From assembly GCA_958450365.1 (NCBI GenBank), contig CAUEEP010000727.1, positions 1,183,501 to 1,247,500 of the forward strand: 64,000 bases of DNA, in the 5' to 3' direction. The translations under genes and the position numbers were made by a program. Within the stretch, counting starts at the first letter, position 1; each line of letters starts with the position of its first letter. Under the pieces are notes generated by a model, which had not been told where the DNA came from, did no database searches, and worked only from the letters and a program-made list of their open reading frames with translations. The stretch is from Mesorhabditis belari (Eukaryota > Nematoda > Chromadorea > Rhabditida > Rhabditidae). Shown piece by piece: positions 10,901-23,258 of the stretch.

Positions 10901-13900
10901 CAAAACTTCCCTTTTTTTTGTTTCTTTTTTACCCCTTTTCTCGCTGTTTTCCCATTTTTTTTATCATTCCCCATTCAAGGTGATCACTTTCTCTCTCTTT
11001 TCCCAATTCATTCCCCTTCACTAACAGGCTCAACTACGAGAATTTCACAATTTTCTTCATTTACAAATTTTTTCTATTTACAAGTTTTTTCTAAAGAACT
11101 GGTGACGTCATTGTAATGGTTTGAAGATAAAATATTGTTTAGATTATTTTCAAAATTCTTGAAGCACGTTTTAACCGTTATTTCTCCTTTACCTAGAGGG
11201 TCAATAACTTTGTGTCGCTTTAAAATAAATATATGCTATTACTTCTGAAGACTGGCTGCGTTTATCAGCTTTAGTGAACTTCAGAAAGGTCTCAAGACTC
11301 GAGTTTTCAAATGTTACCTGTCAAAAATGTATTATTCATTTCAATCTTGGAAAGCATCTTTCATTTAAGTACTTTCCTTGATTCCAGGTCCATAATTTGA
11401 ATATAGGTCAATTTGGTTCCTTATCTATCTAAATTTGGTTCCTTATCTCGCTAAATTTGGTTCCTTATCTCTCTAAATTTGGTTCCTTATCTATCTAAAT
11501 TTGGTTCATGATTCCAACAAATTTGGTTCCTTGCCTCTCTAAATTTGGTTCCTTGCCTCCTTGCCTAAATTTGGTTCCTAATTTATGAGTGCCACTCATA
11601 AAAAATATTTATTTTAAAGTGGCTCAGATAAATAAAAATAGATAAATTGATTATCGGATTTATCTAGCTGCCTTGATTCTAGACCCAGATGATGATGTCA
11701 TTTTTTCAGAAAATATATCTAAAAGCTTGAGTGAAGCCTCTCAATGTTAGATCAATACCTCCAATCAACTTCCGAAAGTTTACTCAAAAGCAAGGAAAGC
11801 AAAAAAAAAAAAGAAAGACATTTCCCAGGGATGATCTCAAGGTTTATTGGGTGTTCCAAAAGGTGATTGTTTAGGTGAAAGGAAAAGAATGAGATCATTA
11901 GAGGAATTGAGAAGAATTCGAGATAAAAGAGAAGTGGGGAAAAGATAGACAGGGATAGCCAAGAGGATGAGAGACAATCATTGTCTCTCATCCTCTCGTC
12001 TATCCATCTCATCCACCTTGAAATGGGGATCAATGGGCAGTGATCCCCTCCCCTTCACCCGTTGATCATCCATTCTTTTCCTTTCTTTTCCTTCTTTTTT
12101 GACTAGATCTCCCTTTTCCCTCTCCAACAGATTTCCGCTCATTTCCAAAGTCGATTTGACTCATCCCATCCACTCCATCCATTTTCCCCATTTTTTTCTC
12201 TCTTGTCTATTGGTTGACTTTCATTGTTTTTACTATTGATAATAGATCGATAAATCGATAAATAATAAATCTAAACTAATCTTTATCATTTGCAAAGATT
12301 TTTGACCTAAATTTGGCTCGACTCCCGCTACAAAACTTACTAGAAACTATTAGAAGTAGCTAGAACATTGAGTGCTCGTTAAACAAAGATTAATATCAAA
12401 TTATCATGTACTACTTATCATGTACATGTACTAGACTTTGTTTAAACGCTTTACTTTCTATCGATAGCCCATCTTCTCTCACTTCAATCAGATCCCTCAT
12501 TTATCAACATTTCCCCCCTTGAACATTTCCCCCTTCAAGCTTTTCTCTCATTTACAAATCTCAATCTTTTCCCCATCCATTTCTTGATTGTATTGATCTT
12601 TCCCTTTTTTCTCGAATTTCCATCCATTTCAAGCTCCATTTATCTCTTGAATTTCCAATGTTTGCCCTTCTTAAACCCTTTCTAAACCCTTTCTATTTTG
12701 TCTTTCTGTCTTATTGTTATCACTTTTCAGTGAATCCCTTCATTTTTCTTCTAAAAAAAAATCACTTAAACTCAGACTTTCACCTTTTATCTTTTGAGTT
12801 TGCTAAAAATAGAATCAATCATTTTTGAGGAAATAAATTTCATTGTTGAACTCAAATCAATAGAAATGAAGACTTTAAAAGTATTGAAAAGTTTAAATAT
12901 TATATAGAAAAAACTATAAAAGATAATAAAATGGTAAAGAATTTAAAAAAAAAATCTTTTTAATGATAGTAAAATCTTTGAAAAAGAGTTTGAATCTTAA
13001 AAATGGCTTATTTAAAAAGTACTATCGACTTAAAGAGTCGATTGTACTTTAACTATCGACTTAAAGAGTTGATTGTACTTTAACTATCGACTTAAAGAGT
13101 CGAGTCCTTGAATATCTTCAAGCGACTCTTAATTGCTTGAAGATATTCAAGGAAGTTATCCAAAAATCTCCTTACTTTTACTTTTCCCTTAAATATGATA
13201 AAAGACTACTGTAGGACTGATTGTATTTTTATACAGACACAATTTCTATTTAGCTCTTTCAACTTCTATTTTTCAACTTCTGTTTTTCAACTCTGTCATT
13301 ATCAAAGCAATTTTTAAATCTCAAAATCCGATGGCATTCAGGGCTCGTACCCCTCAAGAGTGTGTATTCTGTTCTGGCGGGTATCGGGGGTGGCGGAGGA
13401 GTTGGGGCGGCGAGAGTTGCCGACGCTCTACTCGCTGCTTGTTTAAGAGGAATGGGCGATGCTATTGGAAAAGGAAATGGAGGAGGCCAAGGGGCACACT
13501 CGCATCAATCGGAATTCGAATTTCGACCATCATCAAAAGAAAGTCGCTCGAAAAGTCCGGGAGTGATCGGCAGATTGTCGAGTTTTGCGAGAGGGAAACA
13601 CCGGCATTCGATGAATGAGAAGGGATCGGGGAAAGAGGCTGACGGACGACCGTCTAAGGTCTATTTTGAGAGCAAATTCAAAGTGATCTGCTTAAGATTT
13701 TGTGAGAATTAGAGAATTTTTTGGGTTCTTCAGGTATTCAGCTAAAAACAAGACCAAACAAAACTTTTCTTCTAGCTTTAAATCGTCAAAAATTGACTGC
13801 CCAAGTCTTTACAATAAAATTTGAATATTTTTAACGATTTCTATATTTAGGACATTCATCGCGAGCTTCAAAAGTGTCGAGACAACGCCTCGACCCGATT

Positions 13901-16900
13901 GGATTTAAGTCAAAATGATGTGGGTTCTTTTTTGTGAAATCTGTTTAATCAGAAAGATCATTCAGATCATTTTAAGCATTCTTGAAAAGAAATTATATTC
14001 GAACAATTACCAGTACCAGTACGAACACTAAATTGTGCCAAATACATTTATTCACACGAATTGATACAAACCATTTGATACAAACAATGCAAAACTACAA
14101 CTAACAATGTAGAAAAGAAAAAAAGAGTCCATATCTAGAGAAAAAAGCAATAAGAAAAAAGTAGACGGGATTGAACCCATGACCTCTCGACTAAGATGCT
14201 GGACTCTTAGCCAGTCGGCCATGGCGACCATCTAGCTATGACGGCCAAATGGTGTAATGATTGTTTCAACTCTCTTTTCCAGATCACAACGATCCCAGTG
14301 ACTATCCGAGAACTCACCCAAATCACCGAGCTTTTCCTCTACAAGAATAAACTGACCGCGTTGCCGAATGAGATTGGAGCACTCGTCAATTTGAAGGTAT
14401 GAAAATAAGCAAAAACTTTACAAAGACTAGATACTGAGTTGATTGAGTCAGAAAATAAAATAAAGAATAACTGACAGATGGATCGAATATCAGATAGTAT
14501 TGAAATATTGAAACTGGATTATAGATAATGTGAAATAGGCCTGGTCCAGGCTCACAACTAGATTATATAATAATTTTATGAGCTAAACGGGGGATAAGGC
14601 TTGAATAGACGATGGGAATGGAAGAGAAGCTAGGCCGGGTCGATCTATTTCCACGTTTTTTGTAAGCAACTCTAGACCAAAATTGAATTCTGGAAGCTTT
14701 AGCCTGTTCTGGAGTAGTTGAAGATCCATAGTCCTAGACAAATTCCTGGTAATGATTTGTACAGAGATCGATCTAGCGCTAAACTTAAGAAGATAGAAGA
14801 TAGAAGATAGAAAGCTGATATTAAAACAGCTTAATATCATCTTTTTACAATTACAATAATCATCTATGACTTAAAACTATGAAGATCAATATCAAGATCA
14901 AGATCAATATCAAGATCAATATCAAGATCAATATCAAGATCAAGATCAAGATCAATATCAAGATCAAGATCAATATCAAGATCAAGATCAAGATCAATAA
15001 GAAAACTATAATCTCTTTTTCAGAAGCTGGGTGTCAGCGAGAATGCGCTTTGCTCGTTGCCAGATTCATTGAGTTGTTTGACTCAATTGGAAACCCTTGA
15101 TCTCCGACACAATAAATTGACTGAGGTGGGGGAAAATAACGTTTAAATTATCATTTTTTTTTCAGATTCCACCGGTTATCTATCAAATAAGCTCACTTGA
15201 AACGCTCTGGTTGAGATACAACCGAATTGTGGCCATTGGGGAGGATATCGGGAAGTTATCGAGATTAAAAGTGAGTAAGAGAAAAAAGAAAAGAAATGAG
15301 CAAGAAAAAGAATGCTAAAAGGGGATCGATGGCTTAAAAGATCAAAAGAATCCTATTAAACGATAATCGAATGAAATCTTTGAGATGATCGATCTCCGCG
15401 AGAACAAAATCCGTTCCCTTCCCTCATCAATCGGTCTTCTTCCATCACTTTGTTTGTTCTTTAATAAACTTTAATAAATCTTAATGTCGTAGTCGTTTAT
15501 GAAATTCAGCCGTTAACGAATGATTCGTTAACGGATAGCCGATTACAAATCATTTGTTAACGGCTAGCCGATTAAAAATGAAATTTTTTCGTTAGCCGTG
15601 TACAATTTGTAATCCCCTTCTGCGAACATGGCTCGATTCAAATGAATTTTTGATTTCAAGCTATTTATGCAAAACGCAAACTAATCAACTAATCACAATA
15701 AGTGAAATAAAATTTATAACATTTAACATGTATAATATAATAACGTTTATAACAAACAAATTCGTTAGCGGCTAGCCGATTACGAATCATTCGTAAACGG
15801 CTAGCGAAAACTTTCATTCGTAAATGGCTAGTGAAAACTTTCATTCGTAAACGGCTAGTGAAAACTTTCATTCGTTAGCGGCTAGTGAAAACTTTCATTC
15901 GTAAACGGCTAGCCGTTAACGAATGATTCATTAGCGACTGAATTTCGTTAAACGGCTACGACATATACATAAAAAATAAACGCTAAATTTCAGCTGTCTG
16001 TCTTCTCTCCTATAATCATCTCAAATCGATACCTGAAGGTTTGTTTATAAAAAAGAAATTTGACTTCTTTTATATTTCCAACAAGTCAATGATCCTTTAA
16101 CTAGCCTTGCAGAAAAAAAAGAAATAAAAAAACAAATTTATGCTTTTTTGTTAGCTAAAAGTCGAGCTTCATTGGATAGTAAGAGACTTTTATTTCTTTG
16201 TTATTTGTTTAACTATAGTTTTTCTTTAGCTAATTTTTAGAATCAACTACTTAAACCTTTTTAGAAATCGGTTCCTGTCATTCTCTGACCCAACTCGATC
16301 TACAGCACAACGAGCTCGACGCACTGCCTGAGTCGATGGGCAGATTGACGAGTCTGATTCGACTTGGATTGAGGTTTTGTTCTTGATTGTAAAAGGCTTG
16401 ATCGTTATTTTCTTCGACTCAATTTATTGCTCTTTTCAGATATAATCGTTTACGCCAATTGCCTGTCTCGATCGAGCGTTGTGTTCATTTGGAGGAGTTT
16501 ATCGTTGAAGGAAATCATTTAGCATCGTTGCCGGTTAGTGGAATAGAAAGGGAAGAGCTACGGCCATCAACGCTGGATGGTTTTTCACACAAAGTCCCAC
16601 TATTATTCAGAGCTATTACACAGGCTCATCGGGAAATCGAAGCTAACAAGTATTCAAAAGATAAATATAGAACAAAGTGCTGAATCCAGATCATCGCTAA
16701 GAGAATGGATTTGTTTTTAAGACACTTTACAGTACTCTTAATTGTCTCATTATACTGTATTCAGGACGGTATGTTGACCTCTCTTCCATCAGTTCGTATC
16801 GTGAATGTTTCACGGAATGAATTGTCCGCGTTTCCCGGCGGTGGACCGCAACAATTTGCGGCAGCTGTGGTGAGCAAAAAACAAAGAAAAACATTTTAAA

Positions 16901-19387
16901 TTCTCATTATCAAATCAAAAAAAAAAGAGTCTAATAGAAAAAGAATTCTTTTCAAAGCAAAGAATTTTCAGACAATCAACATGGAGCACAATCAAATCTC
17001 AAAAATCCCAATCGGCATCTTCGCCAAGGCGACCGGGTTGATGAAGCTAAATTTGAAAGAGAACGAGTTGACCTCATTGCCATTGGGTGAGTGATTAGAG
17101 CATTTATTCTCTCTAATAGTAGTGCACCCTGAGCGTTGCCTAAATTGCTCGAAATCTCGAAAAGCGCTTGTCAGAACCTATCGATGTGGGGTCGGAAAAT
17201 GGAGCTGACGATGAGATCTTGTGGGGGATTTGAGTGTTCAGCTTCTGTGAAAACTTAGAAACCGTAAACCGTAAATAGTCATCCACTCGGCTCGATGGGA
17301 TGCTCATATCTCAACACCAGTACGTTTGATTCTAAGTGCTTAGGTAGGGCAGTAGGAATTAAAGTAGTGGGAATTAAAGTAGAAAGAGTAGGAATAGGAA
17401 TAGGAATAGGGAGTAGGAATTAAAGTAGAAAGATAGGGGAATTTTTCGAGCTATAACATAAATCTTTAGCATTAGATCTTGTGGGGGATTTGAGTGTTGA
17501 GCTTCTGTAAAAACTTAGAAAAATCAACTACTAAAATAGTGATCAACACGGCTCGCCGGGGGTGGACTACTATTAGAGAGAATACGGTAATTCTTGCCCT
17601 TGACACCGTCGCCATGGCCAACTGGCTAAGAGCCCTGTATCTTAGTCGGTAGATCAATCCCGTCGCTAGGGTTCAATCCCACCAGCCACCTTATTGCCTC
17701 TTCTTTTCTCATAAATGGGTTCTTTTCCCCCAATATATTCGGCTAAGGGATTGTGCTTTTGTCTTGTTTGTACCACGTGTGAATAAAAGTATTTCCTTTT
17801 AAACGAAATCCATTTCAGATATGGGCACCTGGACATCGATAACCGAATTGAATCTTTCAACGAATCAGCTAAAAGTTTTGCCGGAGGACATTGAAAAGCT
17901 CATTAATTTAGAAGTAAAGAATTCCCGTGAAATGATGAAATTTGATTTCTTTCAGGTGCTTGTCTTGAGCAATAATCAACTCCGAAAATTGCCCTCGCAA
18001 ATTGGGAATTTGAAAAAGTTGCGAGAGTTGGATTTGGAGGAAAACGAATTGGACACGATACCGAGTGAAATTGGTGAGTGATTCGATAAGAAAATGCTAT
18101 TTTAAACTACCGTAAATACTGTAATAGTACCCCATCCCCATAATGACGGTGCGGAGTGTTGCGTAGTCTAGTTTTGAACGAGTTTTTCTCGACACTGGTT
18201 TATGCTACAATGCGCGCTTAGGTATCAAAAAATAGCCCTGCATTTCAGCTATTTTTTGATACCAAAGACGCATTTTTTGAAAGTACGGGCGCTTTGAAAA
18301 AAATGAAATACCAAAAAACTTTTGCGACTACGCGACTGTACGAGGGAAGGGTGGGGTACTATTACAGTATTTACGGCATCTACTATAGAAATTAGTATAT
18401 TGTATAGTGTTTTTTTAGGTTTCCTCGTAAACGTCACGAAATTGTGGGTGCAATCGAATAAACTCGTCAATTTGCCGAGGACGATTGGGTGAGTGAATCG
18501 AGATTTTCGTTAGATATTGAATAATTGCTATAATTGCTATAATTGCTATAATTGCTCTAATTATAGTATACCTTTTCCATATTTTCAGTAATATGTCCGC
18601 CCTCCAGGATCTCCGCGTCGGCGAGAACAATTTGGCGTCAATTCCTGAAGAAATTGGTGAGTTGACAAAAGAAGCAAAATATCTAGATATTGAAAAATTG
18701 AAAATTAAAGTTAAGTTAAAGTAAACTACAATTTGGTGCAATAAACACTTGCAAACTTTTCCAATTAGCAGGAACTTTAAAGCATGATCCGGCTACCGTA
18801 ACTCGTAACCGAATTAAAGGTGTTACAGTAAACCAGCTAGTTTCTACCGTACTCGTAAAGATTACTGTGACATCAACTAGAATAAGAATAGATAAAAAAC
18901 ATCGATAGCGTAGCCCGTGGTCCAAATAGCTTCTACGGTAGATCTATGGTCAAACCACGGACGTTTCGGACGGGTTACGGTAGCTGGGAAATGTTGACAA
19001 TTTCATAGAATATGAGCTGAAAAGTTGAAAACATTACTTTGTAGCCCAAGAAACGTGCTTTAGAATTTCAAAATCGTTGTATGTCGACTGTATTTCATAA
19101 GAAAGAGCTAAACCCCAGCAATTGCAGGTCATCTCGATTGTTTGAAGAGTCTCTATTTAAATGACAATTCCTCTTTGCACAATCTTCCCTTTGAATTGGC
19201 TTTGTGTTCTTCTCTCGAAATAATGAGTATCGAGAATTGTCCACTCTCGCAAATTCCCCCGGAAATCACCGCCGGCGGACCGTCACTCGTCATTCAAGTA
19301 AGAATATAATAAAGACTATTGAATGAATCCACTTTACAGTATCTCAAAATGCAAGGCCCATATCGAGGTGTTGTGCTCACTCAATGA
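3945..19387 (+). CDS. soc-2: SOC-2/SUR-8 (SHOC2) leucine-rich repeat Ras scaffold
   Basis: Orthologue of SHOC2, the leucine-rich protein that with PP1 and MRAS dephosphorylates RAF and promotes Ras-MAPK signalling. Common exons: 13851-13919, 14283-14396, 15024-15125, 15166-15270, 15385-15451, 15994-16038, 16265-16373, 16440-16533, 16765-16869, 16972-17086, 17819-17913, 17956-18073, 18419-18488, 18589-18656, 19128-19297, 19340-19387. All phases agree and give 497 residues of about twenty LRRs. Landmarks include [38 protein letters not shown] and the C-terminal [12 protein letters not shown], matching the worm protein almost word for word. Two N-termini fit. The distal one (exons 3945-3986, 4388-4497, 4796-4925) begins [14 protein letters not shown]. 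The proximal one (exon 13452-13658) begins [12 protein letters not shown]. Both end in phase 0 and join 13851, giving about 591 and 566 residues. Introns hold a MITE, two tRNA-like elements and a fold-back element. Confidence 0.95.
4205..4325. repeat. GATGAGCAGCTTGATTAGTT tandem repeat
   Basis: Short imperfect tandem units of GATTAGCTGATGAGCAGC lie in the first intron of the distal soc-2 transcript. Confidence 0.7.
6131..6398. mobile_element. Intact MITE, CCGTAAATACTG family
   Basis: A 268-base element with inverted ends CCGTAAATACTGTAATAGTACC, flanked by TA. Its middle is a perfect-looking palindrome around TAGCCCTGAAATTCAGGGCTA. It is nearly identical in sequence and length to 18109-18377, indicating recent spread. 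It encodes no protein and presumably moves with a Tc/mariner-type transposase from elsewhere. Confidence 0.85.
7908..8160. repeat. 41-base minisatellite
   Basis: About six copies of a roughly 41-base unit containing GCTTCTTGGAAGCTGTACTT and CCAAGCTTACTTGGAAGCTG. Each unit contains smaller palindromes (CTTGGAAGCT, CCAAGCTTACTTGG). Three overlapping frames stay open through it because the unit lacks stops; these are not genes. Confidence 0.9.
9245..9805. mobile_element. Fold-back element, GGGACAAATGCGACC family
   Basis: A long inverted repeat. The left arm begins GGGAGTGGGACAAATGCGAC and continues through GCGCACC-poly(T) blocks and ACCAATTTCTATTCC. The right arm is its complement and ends at GTCCCACTCCC. 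Arms are about 190 bases with a roughly 150-base centre. A related element with similar ends lies at 53549-53915. Confidence 0.8.
10180..10620. mobile_element. Fold-back element
   Basis: The left arm reads AGCCCAATTTCAGCAACTCG then TCTAGCAATA, GTAGTTGATCGATTTAGAAG and AATTTTGTTGC. The complementary right arm ends at about 10600. Inside are further inverted copies of ACTAGGAAATTGGGGTT and CAACAAAATC. No coding capacity. Confidence 0.7.
11410..11578. repeat. TAAATTTGGTTCCTTATCTA tandem repeat
   Basis: Seven imperfect copies of a roughly 22-28 base unit containing AATTTGGTTCCTT, in the long intron region of soc-2. Confidence 0.8.
13020..13130. repeat. AACTATCGACTTAAAGAGTC tandem repeat
   Basis: Three copies of a roughly 37-base unit of ACTATCGACTTAAAGAGT then TGATTGTACTTTA. 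It lies about 200 bases upstream of the proximal soc-2 exon. Confidence 0.75.
13342..13658 (+). CDS. soc-2: Proximal N-terminal exon of soc-2
   Basis: The exon follows ATTCAG at 13341, a possible trans-splice site, and ends AAG|GTCTAT in phase 0, joining the exon at 13851. The likely start is the ATG at 13452 ([12 protein letters not shown]), giving 69 residues. The frame stays open upstream to 13342 with a glycine-rich stretch, so a longer start cannot be excluded. Local GC content is clearly higher than in surrounding introns. Residues are rich in S, K, R and H, fitting an unstructured tail before the first LRR. Confidence 0.7.
14162..14230 (-). repeat. tRNA-like element 1 (in soc-2 intron)
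   Basis: On the minus strand it starts GGTCGCCATGGCCGACTGGC, which contains an A-box-like block. It ends with a B-box-like GGTTCAATCCC. Between them CTAAGA and TCTTAG can pair over an 8-base loop. The 3' acceptor half expected to pair with GGTCGCC is missing, so it is unlikely to be a working tRNA. It belongs with the elements at 17608, 34848 and 44270. Confidence 0.6.
14880..14998. repeat. ATCAAGATCAAT tandem repeat
   Basis: About twenty hexamer units ATCAAG/ATCAAT in a soc-2 intron, 25 bases upstream of the exon at 15024. The repeat translates as NIKIKIN and is not a gene. Confidence 0.9.
15480..15966. mobile_element. Fold-back element in soc-2 intron
   Basis: The ends are inverted copies of ATGTCGTAG-CGTTTA-GAAATTCAG followed by CGTTAACGAATGATTCGTTA. 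The interior repeats CTAGCCGATTACGAATCATT and AACGGCTAGTGAAAACTTTC. It fills most of the intron between exons 15385-15451 and 15994-16038. The 3' end lies about 27 bases from the splice acceptor. Confidence 0.8.
17213..17563. repeat. Dispersed direct duplication in soc-2 intron
   Basis: Two copies of a roughly 90-base block starting AGATCTTGTGGGGGATTTGA and including CTTAGAAA and CACGGCTCG, at 17213 and 17474. Short GGAATTAAAGTAG and TAGGAA repeats lie between them. Confidence 0.7.
17608..17690 (+). repeat. tRNA-like element 2 (in soc-2 intron)
   Basis: Starts GTCGCCATGGCCAACTGGCT and carries a B-box-like GGTTCAATCCC near its end. CTAAGA and TCTTAG can pair over an 8-base loop as in element 1. 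A longer insert before the T arm resembles a variable arm. It lies in the sense strand of the 732-base soc-2 intron. Confidence 0.6.
18109..18377. mobile_element. MITE in soc-2 intron, source of exon capture
   Basis: Same family and length as 6131-6398, in opposite orientation. Its soc-2-proximal end carries a variant GCCGTAAATAC instead of ACCGTAAATAC. That variant is shared with the copy at 1041, next to a copied soc-2 fragment, showing descent of one from the other. It lies 41 bases upstream of the exon at 18419. Confidence 0.85.
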
Positions 19388-20373
19388 GATGGAAATAAAT
19401 AAAAAAATTTAAAAAAAGAAAAGAAATGAAATGAAATCAATATGATATTTTTGGTAAAGAAGAGGAAATTGAAAAAATGGGCTGGAAGACAAGTTACCGT
19501 AACACAGACAGTCGAAATACCGTAACCCAGACAGTCAGACAAACCACCGTAATCCTCCATTTTTCAATTTCTTCCAAAGAATTATTCATTCTTTCTGTGT
19601 TCACGCTGAAACTGTGATCTGCATGTGTCCCCGAAGAAATCTATTTTTTCTATTCTATTGTTTTCTATTGTTTTCTATTGTTTTTTTCTATTTTATCTGT
19701 TTTGTCTATTTTCATCTTGTTCAAATATTTGTCAACACAAAAAAAAATTGCCCTTTCTCATGGTGCTGAACTTTCTAAATCTTAGCCTGGTTTTCTGGAT
19801 AATTTTCAAGAAATTACTCTAGTTCATTTCAGAAAAACGCCATTATCAATGGAATCATAAAGTTGCGTAGTCGCTAGTCGTTACGAGGCTCCGTTTCCGT
19901 TTGATAATGACGTTTTTCTGAAATTTGGTAGAACTCAAGAAATCTAATTGGCTCAAGCCTTTTCTCATCATTTTCACCGATTTTCTTCTTTTTCCCTCGA
20001 TGTTGCGGGTCGATTTTTCCATAGGAAGACACCCATATACACAAAAATAAACGCAAAAAGTTGCCAAATAACCGTTTTTTTGCCGATAGTCAATGTGTTT
20101 TCTTTTGTTCAGACTGCATTTCTTCCTATATATTTCCATTGTATTTATCACCCTTTGAAGATTCACTCAAGTGTTTCAAATTGTCGATTTTTTTTTGATA
20201 AGAATAAATTTGTACAACTAAAAGTTGATAAAACGTATTTATTAAAAAGGTTGAAATCGTTTTTTTAAATGAGAAAATGCTTTCGTTCAAAAAGTTGAGA
20301 AATCCTTTGAGATTGGCAAAGGTTTGATCATCTAGAAGCTGTAAAAAGGAAAATGGAAATTGAATACACTCAC

Positions 20374-20598
20374 CTATCTACAACATAAGCAAATGATGCA
20401 ACACGGTAGACAAAGGCAACAACAGAAGAGAAACAAGAGAACTAAAGACAAATATTTCATTAACGTCTAATGTTATTATTTTCAAAAGCACTTACAACAA
20501 AGAAAAATGAACATAACCCATGCGGGCACTTTGGCGGCAACGGGAGGCACCAAGATGAGCAGCACGAGTATTTTCAGCAACCATTTCTCACACGCCAT
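20374..20598 (-). CDS. Small cysteine-rich membrane peptide
   Basis: Two exons, 20496-20598 and 20374-20441, joined by a GTAAGT...TTTAG intron, encode 56 residues starting MACEKWLLKILVLLILVPP. The first half is one hydrophobic segment of about 22 residues followed by AAKVPAWVMFIFLCF. The C-terminus is nine cysteines among bulky hydrophobics (FCCCLCLPCCIICLCC). Such tails are often palmitoylated or membrane-embedded. The stop falls directly before a GTGAGT donor, so a 3'UTR intron is likely. I do not recognise the family. A mariner inserted about 100 bases upstream of the start. Confidence 0.65.
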
Positions 20599-20700
20599 CC
20601 CATTCAACGATCGAGAATAATAGAAAATGAAAACTGACTGACTCTGGAGCTGACATTCATAACCAAATTTTAGTTTTTATTTTAATTAATTAATTCTAAT

Positions 20701-21905
20701 ATTAGGCTGCTCAGAGATTCTTTTCTTAGTTTTTGAATTGTAATCTCTTGAAAACCAAAACATTTATACATGCTATATATTCACCATTATTAAGTATCAC
20801 TTGTTTTCATTTATACGGCAGAGCATGGATGCCTTTCTCCCAAAACGTGTGAGTTTGGTGAGCAAAGCAGCTCAGCCATTTTTCAACTTCCTCTTCATCG
20901 AAGTGCTCATTCTCCAATTCAGCGGCCATCTTCCGAAAAAAATGAAAATCCTCCTAGGGAAAACCTCCCAGCCCAAAGCCTTCAGCTTTTCCCTTGCTCA
21001 ACTTTGCAATATGAGGACTGGCATTGTCGTGTTGCAAAATGACCTTCCCCTTCTTGGGCTCTTTTTAATAACTTCATCAGCGAGCCGATCTAGTTGATTG
21101 GGGTATAATAATGCTGTAATAGTTATCCCTTTAGATAGCAACTTCCAATAGTCTTGCAGTCCTTCAGTATCCCATCAAATTGATAGCATGATCTTCTTCT
21201 GGTGGAGCTCGGGGTTTGTTTTTCTCCAGAATTAATCCACTGCTTATGCCTTCGGTAGTTGACATAAAGCACCCATTTTTCATCGCCTGTAATCAGATGG
21301 GAAAAAAGACTTTGTAAAGATATCTTGTAAAGAGAGCGACGAGTTTGAGAGAAGCTGCTATTTCATGCGATCAGACAGCTCATGTGGAACCAAAGTCTCA
21401 AATTTGGAAGTGTAGCGGAATGCATGGAGATGGTCATGACTGTAACATGATCACACTCAAGTTAAATAGTCAAATGTTTGTGTTTGTTTGTTGTCCTCTT
21501 TAATGAGATTAACGAGAGCCGTTTCATCAAAATCACTCGAACGCCTTGGCCTCGGCTCGTCTTCAAGCCAAAAATCATTCATTTTAAAGCGATGGTATCA
21601 CTTTTGAATTGTACACGGACTCACTAATACATCCCCATAAACATTGTTGATTTCGGTTTCGCAGGCAGCGTTTGAATAAAATTTTTTGAAGCAAAATAGT
21701 ATCACATGCCGAATACGAGTTTTGGATCAATTTTCGGCAGTTTTCAAAGAAATCAAAAATAAAAAAGAATAAAATAGTATTTCATTTGGGATTTTCAGTA
21801 ATCAATAGTAGAGAAGCGAAGAAAGAGAACCCACGATCACTTAGATCCCTCGACTCCCAGAGACATAGCGAGAGAGAGACGAAAAGACTTTCTGGGCAGC
21901 CTAAT
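20701..21905 (-). mobile_element. Decayed mariner transposon
   Basis: About 1.2 kb with inverted ends TATTAGGCTGCTCAGA and TATTAGGCTGCCCAGA flanked by TA. On the minus strand, fragments of a mariner transposase follow in order. There is a helix-turn-helix region with FWLEDEPRPRRSSDFDE (about 21510-21600). Then come ITGDEKWVLYVN (about 21260), the HDN catalytic region QHDNASPHIA (about 21020) and a C-terminal part. Multiple stops and frameshifts make it inactive. Full-length mariner transposases are about 345 residues. Confidence 0.85.
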
Positions 21906-22331
21906 AGTAATCTCAGCCTGTAAATTTTTCTCCGGTTTATATTATTAAATGATTTCTTTACAAAGATTAAATATGTACAAAACTTTATCGCAAATTCACT
22001 TCATAAATAGTCAAATTTCGGCAGCTATTTCAGACACCCAAAAAAATATAACAAGTACGGCAATTATCATAAAAAGCACCTAGTATTGGAAGGGCAAAAC
22101 AAAGACTATGGCAAAACTTAGGTAGATGAAGTGCATTACAGTTCTTCAAGAAAAGGAAATAGATATTATATCACAGGTAAGTTTAGAATGTTTCACGATA
22201 TCAACTTGGTGAATTAAGGCAAAGATATTGCATGGATCAGCGCATATCTTGAAACTCGAAGTGAGGTAAACGCTTAGAAATATGGGCTGTTCACTTATCT
22301 GGGCTTAGAAAAGTTTTGATGGGTATTACTT

Positions 22332-23258
<927 letters not shown>

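Larger units (their letters stand above)
4926..13341. other. Long repeat-rich intron or intergenic region
   Basis: No exon was recognised. Besides the elements listed separately it contains polypyrimidine tracts, a purine-rich GAAAGAGAAA run (5590-5650), a palindromic TACTGTACAG cluster (7140-7195) and a CA run (7535-7552). It is the intron of the distal soc-2 transcript if that model is right. Confidence 0.5.

Noticed and set aside
20801..21097. Plus-strand 98-residue open frame
   Set aside because: It is the antisense of the decayed mariner transposase, which is recognisable on the minus strand.
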